The notes under the pieces are model-generated. The model had not been told where the DNA came from, did no database searches, and saw only the letters and a list, made by a program, of their open reading frames with translations. From Chaetomium olivaceum (taxonomy: Eukaryota > Ascomycota > Sordariomycetes > Sordariales > Chaetomiaceae), in assembly GCA_039881045.1 (NCBI GenBank), contig JAYWVB010000047.1, positions 62,001 through 126,000 on the forward strand: 64,000 nucleotides of DNA. Reading direction: 5' to 3'. This document shows, piece by piece, positions 11,182 to 21,666 of this stretch; within the stretch, counting starts at the first letter, position 1; each line of letters opens with the position of its first letter. The position numbers and the translations under genes were made by a program.

Positions 11182-12849
11182 TCACCCCCTGGATCCATCC
11201 GAACTCTCTCTTGAATGCTTCTCCAGCTCATCCAGACAGCTCTGGCGCCGTTTTAAATATGACTCGATGGACTCCTTCAGCGTCTCGATGCGGTCTTCGG
11301 CCAACCTTCTCGCTTCGACAGCGCCATCTGGGAGCTGGGCCATCCAGAGTCGAACTTCTCCAATATGCCGCTCCGAATCCGCCATTATCGTCGTCATTTC
11401 ACACACCCTTCTCAAATTCAATCCGCTGGTTTTTTCACCAGGATCTAGCTGAAAGGGGGCCTTGTCGGGACAGAGACGCTCTGCATCGGCCAAACTAGCG
11501 GTGTATGCCTTCTCGTAGATTCCCATTGTTTTCTCGAGGGAGCGGATTTCGTCGTCCGTTCGAGGATTAACGCCGGCCTTCTTCAGCTGTTCCAGGTTGT
11601 GTTTGGTCTGGAAAAACTTCATCTCCACGTGCTTAAGTTCCCACAATGGCAGATTCTCGGCAGCCAAAAAGCCTGTACCTACAACTATTGAGCGTTTTTC
11701 TCTTTCCAGCCTGGTTCGCAGGTCTCCTAGCATCCGTTCCGCCTGCCAGATTTCCCACCGGATAACCCACTCCTCGTCAACAGTCGTTGCAGCGGAAAGC
11801 TTCTCTAGTCTCTCCGGCATCGCCACCTCCTCATGCTTTCTGTTCCACTCCAACTGGGCGCTGAGCGTCTCTTGTTGTTGTAAGAGTTCCGCTACATCCT
11901 CCTTGGCTAATTTAACAGCCTCGGCGCGCGCCTTATCCACCAGGAAGGCGTCCCCGTCAAAGTCCTCGTTAGGCCAGCCGTGCTTGCGATATATCGGCTC
12001 CACGAGCTCTCTGTCCCACTCGGCCAAAGTCTTTTCGCCACCCCCTGGAATCTCGAACAGCTGATGATACCAGCGAATGATATCTCGAAAAACGTTGCCA
12101 GCCGGCCTAGCGTCCATCTCATCCCAGTGATTAATATCCTCTCCTTCCTCGTCTTCATCTTCCCCGGCCTCCTCATCGTCGTTCTCGTCTTCACCGCCAT
12201 CCCCCTCGTCCTGATCCCCATCGCCGTCCTCCTCGTCCTCCTCCTCATCCTCGCTATCATCACCAGTCCCGTTCACCTGCTTCTCCCACTCCGACACATC
12301 GCAGCGCTCCTCCGTCCCATCCTCCCGCTTCTTCACGTAAATCCGCTCCCCCGCCTCATTCTCGGTCGAAAAAACGACCCCCTCATACAAGTTCGGATCA
12401 GAACTACCCACATCCATCTGGTTATAAATACCAACGACATGCCGCTTTGCATCGTACACCAGCACGGTGCAGTGATTCCCGACAGCCGACAGCGGCGTCA
12501 TCCAGGGCCGCATCATCGACTTGGGGTCACTGCCGTACATCGGATTACGGCCCTCTTCGACGTCGCTCTTGTCGCGGAAGTCGACAAACTCGCCGCCGCG
12601 GAAGAAGTCGACGCCGTGGTCGTGCGCCGCCTGCTTGAGGTAGGGGAGGATGCTGTAGAGGTAGATGATGGCCGGGTCAATGTTCAGGGACTCGTAGAGC
12701 GGCATGAGCGCGCTGATGTCGTGCGGGCCGGGCTCGATCCATTCCGGCTCGAGGTAGCGCATGCGTGCAAGCGTGTGGAAGATCTGGAGCATGAAATCGG
12801 CGACCTCGTGGAGGCGCTTCTTTTGCTTGGTGGTGAGGGTGGCGTCCAT
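11182..12849 (-). CDS. Hypothetical protein with acidic low-complexity segment and coiled coils
   Basis: This is an intact single-exon frame of 555 residues. I do not recognise a named family. The N-terminal 180 residues look globular (KRLHEVADFMLQIFHTLARMR, LMPLYESLNIDPAIIYLYSILPYL, NHCTVLVYDAKRHVVGIYNQMD). They are followed by an extreme Asp/Glu/Gly-rich run at about residues 195-240, then a second globular piece (VFRDIIRWYHQLFEIPGG) and a long helical, heptad-like C terminus rich in Glu, Leu, Arg and Lys. There is no signal peptide or membrane segment, so it is probably cytosolic or nuclear. It sits 380 bp downstream (in transcription direction, upstream of the DUF6055 gene) on the same strand. 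No function can be assigned. Confidence 0.75.
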   Translation of the reverse strand: MDATLTTKQKKRLHEVADFMLQIFHTLARMRYLEPEWIEPGPHDISALMPLYESLNIDPAIIYLYSILPYLKQAAHDHGVDFFRGGEFVDFRDKSDVEEGRNPMYGSDPKSMMRPWMTPLSAVGNHCTVLVYDAKRHVVGIYNQMDVGSSDPNLYEGVVFSTENEAGERIYVKKREDGTEERCDVSEWEKQVNGTGDDSEDEEEDEEDGDGDQDEGDGGEDENDDEEAGEDEDEEGEDINHWDEMDARPAGNVFRDIIRWYHQLFEIPGGGEKTLAEWDRELVEPIYRKHGWPNEDFDGDAFLVDKARAEAVKLAKEDVAELLQQQETLSAQLEWNRKHEEVAMPERLEKLSAATTVDEEWVIRWEIWQAERMLGDLRTRLEREKRSIVVGTGFLAAENLPLWELKHVEMKFFQTKHNLEQLKKAGVNPRTDDEIRSLEKTMGIYEKAYTASLADAERLCPDKAPFQLDPGEKTSGLNLRRVCEMTTIMADSERHIGEVRLWMAQLPDGAVEARRLAEDRIETLKESIESYLKRRQSCLDELEKHSRESSDGSRG

Positions 12850-14901
12850 TGTCGTTGTGGAGGCGGGGATTGGGCGTTTAAGTTTAGCGTCGCAGACGAA
12901 TTATGGCTTTGGTTCTCAAATGTTCCGAGATATAAAAGTCGGGAGAAGAGGAGAGGCGGAAGTCGAGGAAGAGGACTAGATATTAATTATTGCCAGCAAG
13001 CAGGGGCCGTATTTCAGGCAGCCATCCCGTTCCGGAAACCTTCGACTTAGCCGCGTCTCCCCATTTTGGAGCGTTCAGCTATCTACCCATCGATTTTGCT
13101 TCGCTCTTTTTTTTGGTTTATAACATTTTGAACATCAAATGCAAATGAAATCTCCATAAGTACTGGTTTCTACCTCAAGTTCGACTGCGTCTATAAGAAG
13201 GTCTTGGATTTGTCTCACGAGCTGAGCATGATGAACCGGACTGGAATCAACCATACGAGCTTCATTCACCTCTACTCTAAAGTACCTATATAATCGTAAT
13301 ATCGATGGTCTCGTACCGCTCATCCGCAAATGCCTCACCCTGCATCACGCCCTGAAGAAAGCTATCACCGATGAGCGTGTAAACCCCCTCTGTCTCGGCA
13401 CTCGGCCGTAGAAGATAGGGTACCTCGGCGCCGACAATGCACACGAATAGATCGCCCGCTACTGCATCCGCGCGAACCTGACCCAGCCGGCCTTGTTCCG
13501 TCCGGCAGAAGCACCGAGCCTCAGCCATGGCCAAGAGCGACTGCTCAATCATGGCTCCGTACGTCAACATGGTTTCTTTAACCTCTGCTGGCAGCACATA
13601 TTCATCGCCAAAATAATCGAAGAGATAGTCGACGTAAACCTGAGTGGCTTGCAGTGCTTCCTCGGGTACGGGGTCGCGCAACATGATCATGCCGCAGAGA
13701 AGAGTTTCCAGGAAGGACCGCCTCGACGCTGCCTGGTTATTGCTCTGTTCAGCAGAATCAATTCTCCCATGCTTGTCCTTCTCTCTGGAATATTCCTCTC
13801 CGGCAACGTCGTAGCATTCCTGTAGCCAGTTTACCATGCGCTTCTTGACATAGGCGTGGAAGCCAGTCCTGGGTTTGACTTCCTCCTCGGTGGGCCAGGG
13901 TACGTCCACCTGGGCCCTAGCCACAGTCGCAATCCTGTCAACGATCCGGCCTTTTAGATGTAGCCGCTTGCGGTCGGAGGACATGGTGATGTTGGGCGGC
14001 TCCTTGCCGCCGGCATGAAAGAGCTGCGTCCGGATGGTGTAGGATACGAGCGGGTTCACGGGTCCCTGGCAGGTCAAATCGGGGACCCAGGAAGGCAGAC
14101 CGAGGCGCTGGAAATTACGGCCGCCGCTGCGGACGTCCGTGTGCGGCGCTAGGCTTAGCAATCTCGAGTTCTGGTCGGAGATGAGGGTCGTCTCGGCAAA
14201 CTGCATGCACACGTCCTCGATCGAGAGGCGGTAATCCGCCACCACGCCGCTTGGCTTCTCCGGCAAGCTCAGCAGCGAGTAAAGGTGGTCGTGTGAGAAC
14301 CCGCATTTGAACAAGGCGGTGGCGATCACACAGTCGACGAGGTTCCCCTCATTTCGGTACCTCTTGAGGAGGTAGGTCATGGAAAGGGCCACGAGCATTA
14401 GCATGGGTCTGCCTCCTTCGGCCATAAACGACGCCATGTAAGGGGCGTAAGAATTGACTGAGAAGTGCAAGTTAGCATATTGATCTGACGTTGATAGAGT
14501 TGGTTCGGTTAGGTAGCTTACTGGTGGACAGTCCGGCGAGGAGCGGAGTGATCCCATAGGCTGCTAGCTTGTACGCCACGCTGGCTACATGGTTCCACGA
14601 AAACTCGATGTCTCCGCATATGGCCAGCCTGGGTATGTTGTCGTCCGCAAGCGTAACCTCCTGGATAATCCATCGTCTATCGAACCACGGCCGATGAAAA
14701 AGGTTTATGATGGGGCGCCAGTCGTGGTCGTTGAAGTTTGGCTTTCCAGCTGCTCGTAGTTGCTGGTCCCGGTGACCGGTATCAGCCGGCGTCCTTAACC
14801 TTGATCAACAGCTAACGACAAGACTTACACTAGCTTCCCGGAATATCCTGGTGGAGATTGTGTACAGCTTCTCAAACTCGAAATGATCCGGTGGTAGGAC
14901 C

Positions 14902-15144
14902 TGTTGGAAACCAACAGCCACGATTCCACGGTTATCACACAGATGATGGAGCTTACAACAGTGGGTTGGGATCCTCGGAGCATCCCAGAAATCATCAATT
15001 GAAGGTTTTTTTCTGTCTTCGTCCTCCGTGGCGGGCACCGCCCTGACCTCCTTTTATAGCCTCTTGTTCAACCCCTGGAAACCATCTAACATTAGCGCAT
15101 CGGCAACCAGGTTTTCCGTGTTTCAAGTGCCACAACTTCCAACA
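14902..15144 (-). repeat. Copia 3' LTR
   Basis: This 243-bp repeat is identical to 20360-20603 apart from one T in a homopolymer at about 15004-15010. It ends TTCCAACA on the plus strand. Confidence 0.97.
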
Positions 15145-15157
15145 CACCCCCCCAGAT
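15145..15157 (-). other. Copia polypurine tract
   Basis: Directly before the 3' LTR the minus strand reads CTGGGGGGGTG, a purine run in the position expected for plus-strand priming. Confidence 0.75.
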
Positions 15158-15202
15158 GAACCCGCGAGGGTGAGGCTGACTGTTCCATCCTTCTGAAGTG
15201 CT

Positions 15203-18200
15203 TCACGTGGCACTGTCCTCCCTTCTGCGTTCTGCAAGCCTCTCTCGGATGTCGACGAGTCCCATCTGCTCCCTGAAACTCTCAAATGTTCCCTGTACCA
15301 GTGCCTTTGTGAGTCCGTCGGCCATCATCTTGGCGCTCTCCGTGTACACCACGTCAATCTTCCCACGCGAATGTTCCTGGCGCAGCCAGTGGTTGTGGAT
15401 ATCCACGTGCCGAAGGCTCGTCTTCAGCTTCGCAAGCTCCTCGGTCACAAGTCGGATCGTTTGTTTATTGTCACATTCAATGGTGATGCATGGTGTATCG
15501 AACTCGATGCCTAGTTCCTTGAGCATGCGGCTCACGTACAGACCTTCTTTGGCTGCTTGCGAGAGGGAGAGGAGCTCAGCTTCTGTGGTGGATGTCGTAA
15601 CGGTGTCTTGTTTGTTGGCGCGCCACGCGATGAGGCCGCCGAAGAACTTGATTGCATATCCTTGACTGCTCTTGCGGTCTAGCGTGTTGTCGGCGTGTGA
15701 CGCGTCACTGGCAATGCGCAAGTCGTCTGCGCCTCCCAACTGGAGAGCAAAAGTGCTGGTTTGACTCAAATAGCAAAGCACTCGATCTGCGGCTTTCTGA
15801 TGTTCCAGCCCTGGGTTCGTGGTGAAGCGTGCGAGTCGTGAGGTGGCAAATGCAATGTCTGGGCGCGTGATGACGGCGGCGTAGAGTAGCGAGCCGATTT
15901 TTCGAAGATAAACTGTGATCTCGCGTGTGGTAGCCATGCCGTCGAATGGCAGGAGTTCTTCTTTCGCCATCGGAGAGTGTGCGGATGGTCTTGACTGTGC
16001 CAATGATGCAATTTTGTCGATATAGGAAGACTGTGAGAGCCAGATCAAGCGGCTCGGGCGGTCTCTGGTGATCTCGATCCCCAAGAACCATTGCAGGTCG
16101 TTTCCCCCAGTGAGCTCGTAGCGTTCCTTCAGCTGCTCAACGGTCTCGAGGGCTTGTTTTCGCTTGGTGTTTTTGAACATGATGACAATGTCGTCGACGT
16201 AAAAGAATATGATGACGCCGTTCCTCTTGTAAGCGCAGGGCTCGTGAGGCACAGGGGCGTACCCCAGCGCTTTGAGCGCCTGTGTGAGTTCTCGTTGCCA
16301 GAGAAGTGGCGAGCGGCGGAGTCCGTAGAGCGCCTTGTTCAGTTTTAGTATCCACCCTGCACGTCTGTGCCCTGGTGGCATGCGCATGAAGACATCCTCG
16401 TCGAGTTCGGCGTTGACAAATGCGTTGACCGCGTCGAATTGCAGAAGCTCGAGGTCGAAACGCGCGGCGATTGCCATGATGGCCCTGAACGATCTTCCTG
16501 CTAGTGTCGCGGCGTACGTGTTCTGATCTGCACCTCGGAGTTGTTGATCCCCTCTGACGACCAGACGCGCCTTCGCCTTGAGGAATCTGCCATGCTTGTC
16601 AAACTTGTAAACGTATACCCATCGGCATCCGAGGATCTTGTGCCCTTTCGCTCTCGGGTCACGCGTCAGAATCTCGATCCACGAGTGCATCTTCGCGTGC
16701 TCTTGTAAGTGGTCAAGTTCGGCTTGTTTGAATAGCTCACCGAGTGCGTGCTCTTCTAGCTCTTGATGCCTCTTGGGCGGCTCTGGCAATTCTTTGCGGT
16801 GGAGCTTTTCTCCAGTTTTTAAACGGCGCTCAACAGCTGCCTTCGTGATGCCTTTTTCCTTTTCGGTCTTAACCACCGTCGCTCTCATGCCGGCATAGAA
16901 AGCGCCTTTCCAACAGTCCGCGGGAGACATGCTCCTCGCTTGCGCGGCGGGAGACCCATGAGCTGCGTCTGCGTGGAACGCGCCGTGTTGAACAGCAACA
17001 GAACCCTGCGAGAGCGCCTCTCTGGCATTCCCAAGCGTTCCTCCTGGACAGAGCCCCATGTCCATTTGGTGCGCGGACCCAATCAACACTGCAGCCAACA
17101 GAGCAGCTGGTGGAGAAGGAGGTGGCGTAGGAAGAGGCTCAACCTGCGTCACGGTATGAAGCTTTCCCACTGACTCGCTGGTGTTTTGGCTGGCTGTGGG
17201 AGCCATCGTGGATTTTGAAGCTACGACAGCTTCTGCAGGAATGGGAAGATAGCGATCGTCATCGCAAGAGCTTCCCGGAGCTTGGCCGGTTTGCAGGCGA
17301 GAGGCTCCTTGTGTCACAGCTTGGCCGGTTTGCGGGCTATTATAGGCTGTGCCTGCATGAGGAATCGGTTCCACAGCTTGGCCGGTTTGCGGGTCAGAGG
17401 CTGTGCGAACGATGATTGTGTCTTGGATCTCTTCTGTCGAGTCCAGGAGGGCTTCCTCCACCCCCCGAGGTGCGAGCGCTGGGTTAACCTGCTCTTCAGC
17501 TTCCTCTGGGAGGGCGTATTCATGTAACAGGGTGGACAACTCATCTAGATCAAGCTCTCGGATGTCATCACGAAGCTCTTCGAGCGCACCGCTGAACGTT
17601 TCTTCTTCGTTGAAGATCACATCTCGCATGATCACAACCTTGTTGAGGACCGGATTCCAGATGCGGAACGTGTTGGACGAGGTGTACCCGACGAGGTATC
17701 CGATCCACGCTTTTGGGTTGAAGCGCTTAAGGCGCTCCTCCTTCCGCATCGCCGTGGTGGTCATCGCATATGCTTTGCAGCCGTACGTCCGCAAATTTGT
17801 TATGTCGGGCTTTCGGCGCGCATCTCCGTTCGAATGGAAGATCTCGAACGGCGTTTTCCAGCGAAGGCGCTTCCGCGGCGTGCGGTTAAGCAAGTATACT
17901 GCGGCCTTGCTAATCTCCCTCCACAGGGCGTTTGGGAGCTTCGAACTGTCACGCATAGCGGTGAGTTGTTCCTTGATGGTCCTCCACGAGCGCTCAGCAG
18001 CACCATTAAGGGCTTGTGTGTCTCCCGGTATGGTTCGGTGCGGATGTGCCTGCTTTCCAAGTAGCGTTTTACCCCGGGCAACTTTGAGATGATTTCGTTG
18101 TCACTTTCCACAACCTTTACCTTGATCTCGTATTGGCGTTCAAGTATGCCAAGCAGTTCGTGGAGTGCCGTAATGACAGTGTCGGTTTTCCGGTCCTTCA

Positions 18201-19017
18201 TGTAGAAATCCCACAAGTAACCCGAGATCCTGTCGACGACCAACAGGAGCGAGTTGTAGCCGGCTTCATCCGGCTCGAAATCGTGGAAATCGAGGGCGAG
18301 TTTCTCTCCTGGGCGGAATTCTGTGAGGTCGCGCGGCGCACGGTGATCTTGGCGGTGCATCTTGCCCTTTGCACACGAGTCGCACTCGGTGGTCGTGATA
18401 CCCTTGATCCTGGCGCCTTGCGTGCTGTTCACTAGATGTTCGAGGGCTCCCGGTCCGGGATGGCCAAGTCGTAGGTGCCAGCGATACGCTTCCGCCTTCT
18501 GTGGGCGTCTCTGGGTCCAGGAATTGAATCGATTGCGGCGTGTAAAGAACGCGGCACGGCTGAGTGGTTCCGGGATGTACTCGAGTACGAACTGGTCAAA
18601 GTGGTCCTCTACAATGCCGAAGATCCTGCCGTCCGAGTTCCTGAGAAGTGTCGTACGGGGGCGTGTGTCCCACTGAATGCCCTGCTCTCGAAGCCTTCTG
18701 AGAGAGGCGACGTTTGTTGTGAATTCTGGAACGTATGCTACGTTCGTCAAACGCAGTAGTTGCTTGCCGTTGAGTGGGGTCTTCAAACAAATGTCGACAT
18801 TGCCGTACCCTTGGATGCGGAGTTTTCCTTCTCCTGCCCAAAGGTAGTGCTCCTCGGAAACAGTGCGGAAGTGGTTGAAGCGGCTGATCTGGTTGCAAAC
18901 GTGAATAGTGGCGCCCGAGTCGAGAATCGTTGAGTTCTTGAGAGCGTATTCGCTGCCTGCAAACGCCGTCGCAATGGCCAGGAGGCAGGCGCTGACCTTA
19001 GCTGGCGCATCGGCTAG
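15203..19017 (-). pseudogene. Copia Pol: protease, integrase, reverse transcriptase, RNase H (frameshifted)
   Basis: Reading starts right after the Gag TGA, in the same frame, so Pol would need readthrough or a separate start. The protease active site is ILDSGATIHVCN (about 18900). The pre-integrase zinc site WHLRLGHP...CDSCAKGK lies at about 18460-18350. Integrase catalytic residues are LDFHDF and VVESDNE. A 1-nt shift near 18035 separates them from NGAAERSW. Reverse transcriptase has DAVNAFVNAELDEDV and the FYVDDIVIM active site (about 16200). RNase H has IASDASHAD, TTEAELLSLSQAAKE and RHVDIHNHWLR. A tract with about four copies of a LQTGQA-like hexapeptide lies between integrase and RT (about 17270-17400). 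Apart from the two shifts and one stop the enzymatic motifs are intact. Confidence 0.9.
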
Positions 19018-20261
19018 TCAATGTTCCTCTTCAACGCGCGATTGAGAATTACTTTCCTTGAGTGCGCTCCTGAGAGGCCGTGCAGTATCCTTTTCCTCCA
19101 CCTTGACGCGTTTCCTGAGACGCTCAACTTGTCTTCGAAGTTCTGAGTCGTGCTTTATACGCTCCTGGGCGCGTGCTTCGGCAGTCCGCGACGGAAATCG
19201 ATGTTCGGGTCGAATCTCTGGGCGAGCTGCCCAGCATTCCTCGAGGTTGTGTTTGTGGTCACAAGCAGGGCAGCCAGATTTTGAGTCATCGTTGTTTCGA
19301 CGCTTCTTAGATCGAGGAGGCGGGCTGCGGCTCTACTTCTGCGTGGTGTTGGGTTGCGCCGCGAGCGGTGAGGCTCCAAGTCGTGTTCTCCCTCATCGGA
19401 GGTCTGATCTGCAAAAGTGACGAACGCGCCCTTGGTGATAGTGCGCGGCTTGGAATCCCCGTCTTTTCGGAGGCGCTCGCGAAAGTCCTTCACCAGCTTG
19501 TGGACGGTAAGCTTATTGTTGTCGATGAGCGCCTGGTTGCTGATGGCGTATGCTTCGCACCAGGATTCGTATCCTGCACCTCTGATGGCTGCCTCGAACT
19601 GCAACCACCACATCTGGGAGTTGTCGGTGCCCGGCACTTTAGCCTCTTGGGCTTCGCCGATGGCTGTTTCCCAGCTAGAGAGCCAGCCCCGTGTGTCCTT
19701 TGGCTTGCGGGTGACGACCTTGATGGCGGTGTTATAGCGCTCGAGCGCTCGGCGAAGGTCTTCGAGATCGTCGGTTCCCGCACGCTCCTTGAGGGCATCG
19801 TACCACTCATGAAGCTTCTTGTCGGGTTTGCAGGTCGCGTTGTAGATGTGGGTGGCGACCGTTTTCTGAACCCAGCTGCTCACGTTGCTGATTCTTTGTC
19901 CTTGGGTCTCGTATCGTCGCCAGTTAAACTGGAAGTTGGTCACATCTTGGCGGTATTGTTCCTTCCCCACCGTAGTCATTTCTGAAAGGTTGCGAGGCGC
20001 TCCTTGCGTATCGGTGAGCTCTGTGCCGCCTGCGGGTGTTGCGCTTGAGTTGCGCGTGCTAGAAGCTGGCGTGTCCAGGAGCTTCGGGTAGTCGGTGAAT
20101 CTCGGTTCGGTCGGTCGCTCCATGAAGTCGCCTCTGGAGGTGCTTGCAGGATTGATGAGCTCCCAGAGCTGGTTACCCTTCGCCATGTTGATAAAGCGCA
20201 GGTTCCACTCCTTCCAGCTCTCCGGGCCGGTAAGCTTGACGATGTTTTCGGTCGAGGTCAT
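19018..20261 (-). pseudogene. Copia Gag (frameshifted)
   Basis: Gag starts at the ATG at 20261 (MTSTENIVKLTGPESWKEWN). It contains the UBN2-like capsid region, with TVATHIYNATCKPDKKLHEWYDALKER and a following roughly 100-residue helical block. Near 19333-19345 the frame shifts by one nucleotide. The new frame carries an Arg/Ser/Lys-rich stretch and the zinc knuckle CPACDHKHNLEEC (CX2CX3HX4C), which binds RNA in the particle. It ends at an in-frame TGA (19018-19020), after which the same frame continues into protease. The long frame to the right of 20261 is only LTR read-through. Confidence 0.85.
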
Positions 20262-20345
20262 GGTCGCGGTTGCGGTGGTCGTCAAGTTCTTGAACTGTTG
20301 TTCGTGGCTGTTGCTTCGGATTGATTGTAGGAAGCTTTGTTGCGA

Positions 20346-20359
20346 GCCGGGCTCATAAC
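20346..20359 (-). other. Primer-binding site complementary to the initiator tRNA-Met anticodon arm
   Basis: Immediately inside the 5' LTR the minus strand reads GTTATGAGCCCGGC. The plus strand contains GGGCTCATAAC, which is the anticodon stem-loop of initiator tRNA-Met (anticodon CAU). Such internal priming by a cleaved half-tRNA is known for Drosophila copia and yeast Ty5. Confidence 0.75.
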
Positions 20360-20603
20360 TGTTGGAAACCAACAGCCACGATTCCACGGTTATCACACAG
20401 ATGATGGAGCTTACAACAGTGGGTTGGGATCCTCGGAGCATCCCAGAAATCATCAATTGAAGGTTTTTTTTCTGTCTTCGTCCTCCGTGGCGGGCACCGC
20501 CCTGACCTCCTTTTATAGCCTCTTGTTCAACCCCTGGAAACCATCTAACATTAGCGCATCGGCAACCAGGTTTTCCGTGTTTCAAGTGCCACAACTTCCA
20601 ACA
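20360..20603 (-). repeat. Copia 5' LTR
   Basis: This 244-bp repeat starts TGTTGGAAACC on the plus strand and is followed directly by the GGACC target duplication. Confidence 0.97.
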
Positions 20604-21666
20604 GGACCTCGAGTGCTCCTTGGATGCACTGGTGGAGGCCCTCGAGCCCGGAAGTATCGTCACCCAGCCAAATGAGGATACTGCTTGGTTGCGAGTAGAT
20701 GCGACTCATGAGACCAACCTGTACGTTCTTTTCCGAGGTGTCCTGCTGGTTGATGCACACCGCATCCGCCCAGAGAACTCGGATTGAATCATCTCTCCGC
20801 AGTCGTCTGAGACCCGTGTAGAGGCTTTTAGTTACGTGCAACTGCTTACCATCGCAATACACTGTGAGAGTGTCATTGGGATCACCCCAGCAGTACGATA
20901 TCGCCTCATACGAAGGCTTGTCCCTCAACCTAACCGGATCCAGGGTAAAATGAATCTTGTCGCCAGACCCTGGTTTCAGATGCAGCAGTCTGATACCGTC
21001 GTCGTGCGTAAGCGGTTCGTATTGGTATGCAGGAGCCATGGTGAAAGGACGAGGGCCTGAATTAGCGGCAGGAAAGGAGGAAGAATGCCAATTTCCCACG
21101 ACATGAGCGAGGAAGAACGGAAGCCTGGGGCAATAGACCTCTCTGTCTTTATGCCGGGCTCCCTCAGCCGCAAGCCCCTAGCTCTCGGCTCCGTTTCTCC
21201 ATTCGGCGTGGTTTCAATAGATCGGGTGCCCTGGGCGGGGACTCGCCAATTGCATCATCTGTCACAAGTTCCATCATATTGTGTGCCCACTGTTACCCGA
21301 GATCATTATGTGTTTGTTGAAAAGGGTGACAACCTGCATAGATTGGGTGGGTACTACCTCGAAGTACGAGGTTGGTTCAACTACGGTATGTATTTACAGT
21401 ACATACATACATAGTTACATGTCCCTGTCTGATGAAATGAATCACCGTGGGTCACTGCACGACCGTCCTCACCGCCCAGGTTTTCGCATAATTCTGCCAG
21501 CAGCCCCCACCTGAATTTTGGAAAATCGAGGGGCCATTGCTCCTTGATCCTGGGCATTGACGACAAAACTTGAAGACTGAGTTGGAAACCGGAAACCGAC
21601 ATCTTCTCGGGTATCGCACTGCATCTTAAAGCCGTTTTTGTATTGGTCGTCTCAGCGCTTCCAATT

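Larger units (their letters stand above)
14902..20603 (-). mobile_element. Full-length Ty1/Copia LTR retrotransposon inserted in the HET gene
   Basis: The element has two LTRs (14902-15144, 243 bp; 20360-20603, 244 bp) that begin TG and end CA. They are identical except for T7 versus T8 in one run. It is flanked by a perfect 5-bp target duplication GGACC (14897-14901 and 20604-20608). Gag, protease, integrase, reverse transcriptase and RNase H occur in Copia order on the minus strand. Near-identical LTRs imply a recent insertion, yet the coding region carries two frameshifts. Confidence 0.97.
13286..21039 (-). pseudogene. HET-domain (heterokaryon incompatibility) gene, split by a Copia insertion
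   Basis: The gene encodes a HET-domain protein, a class that triggers cell death after non-self recognition in fungi. The N-terminal part (21039-20604) has the classic blocks YEAISYCWGDP, LWADAVCINQQD, and IYSQPSSILIWLGD. The reading frame then breaks at the LTR retrotransposon 14902-20603 and resumes exactly in frame at 14896 (LPPDHFEFEKLY). The remaining exons are to 14829, 14762-14522 and 14457-13286, with 66- and 64-bp introns. The C-terminal part has the usual RPWFDRRWIIQEV, LPSWVPDL and a C-terminal GDLFVCIVGAEVPYLLR block. Removing the element and one copy of the 5-bp target duplication gives a frame with no other lesion (638 residues). The start at 21039 (MAPAYQYEPL) is chosen over 21099 by family resemblance. 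Confidence 0.9.
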
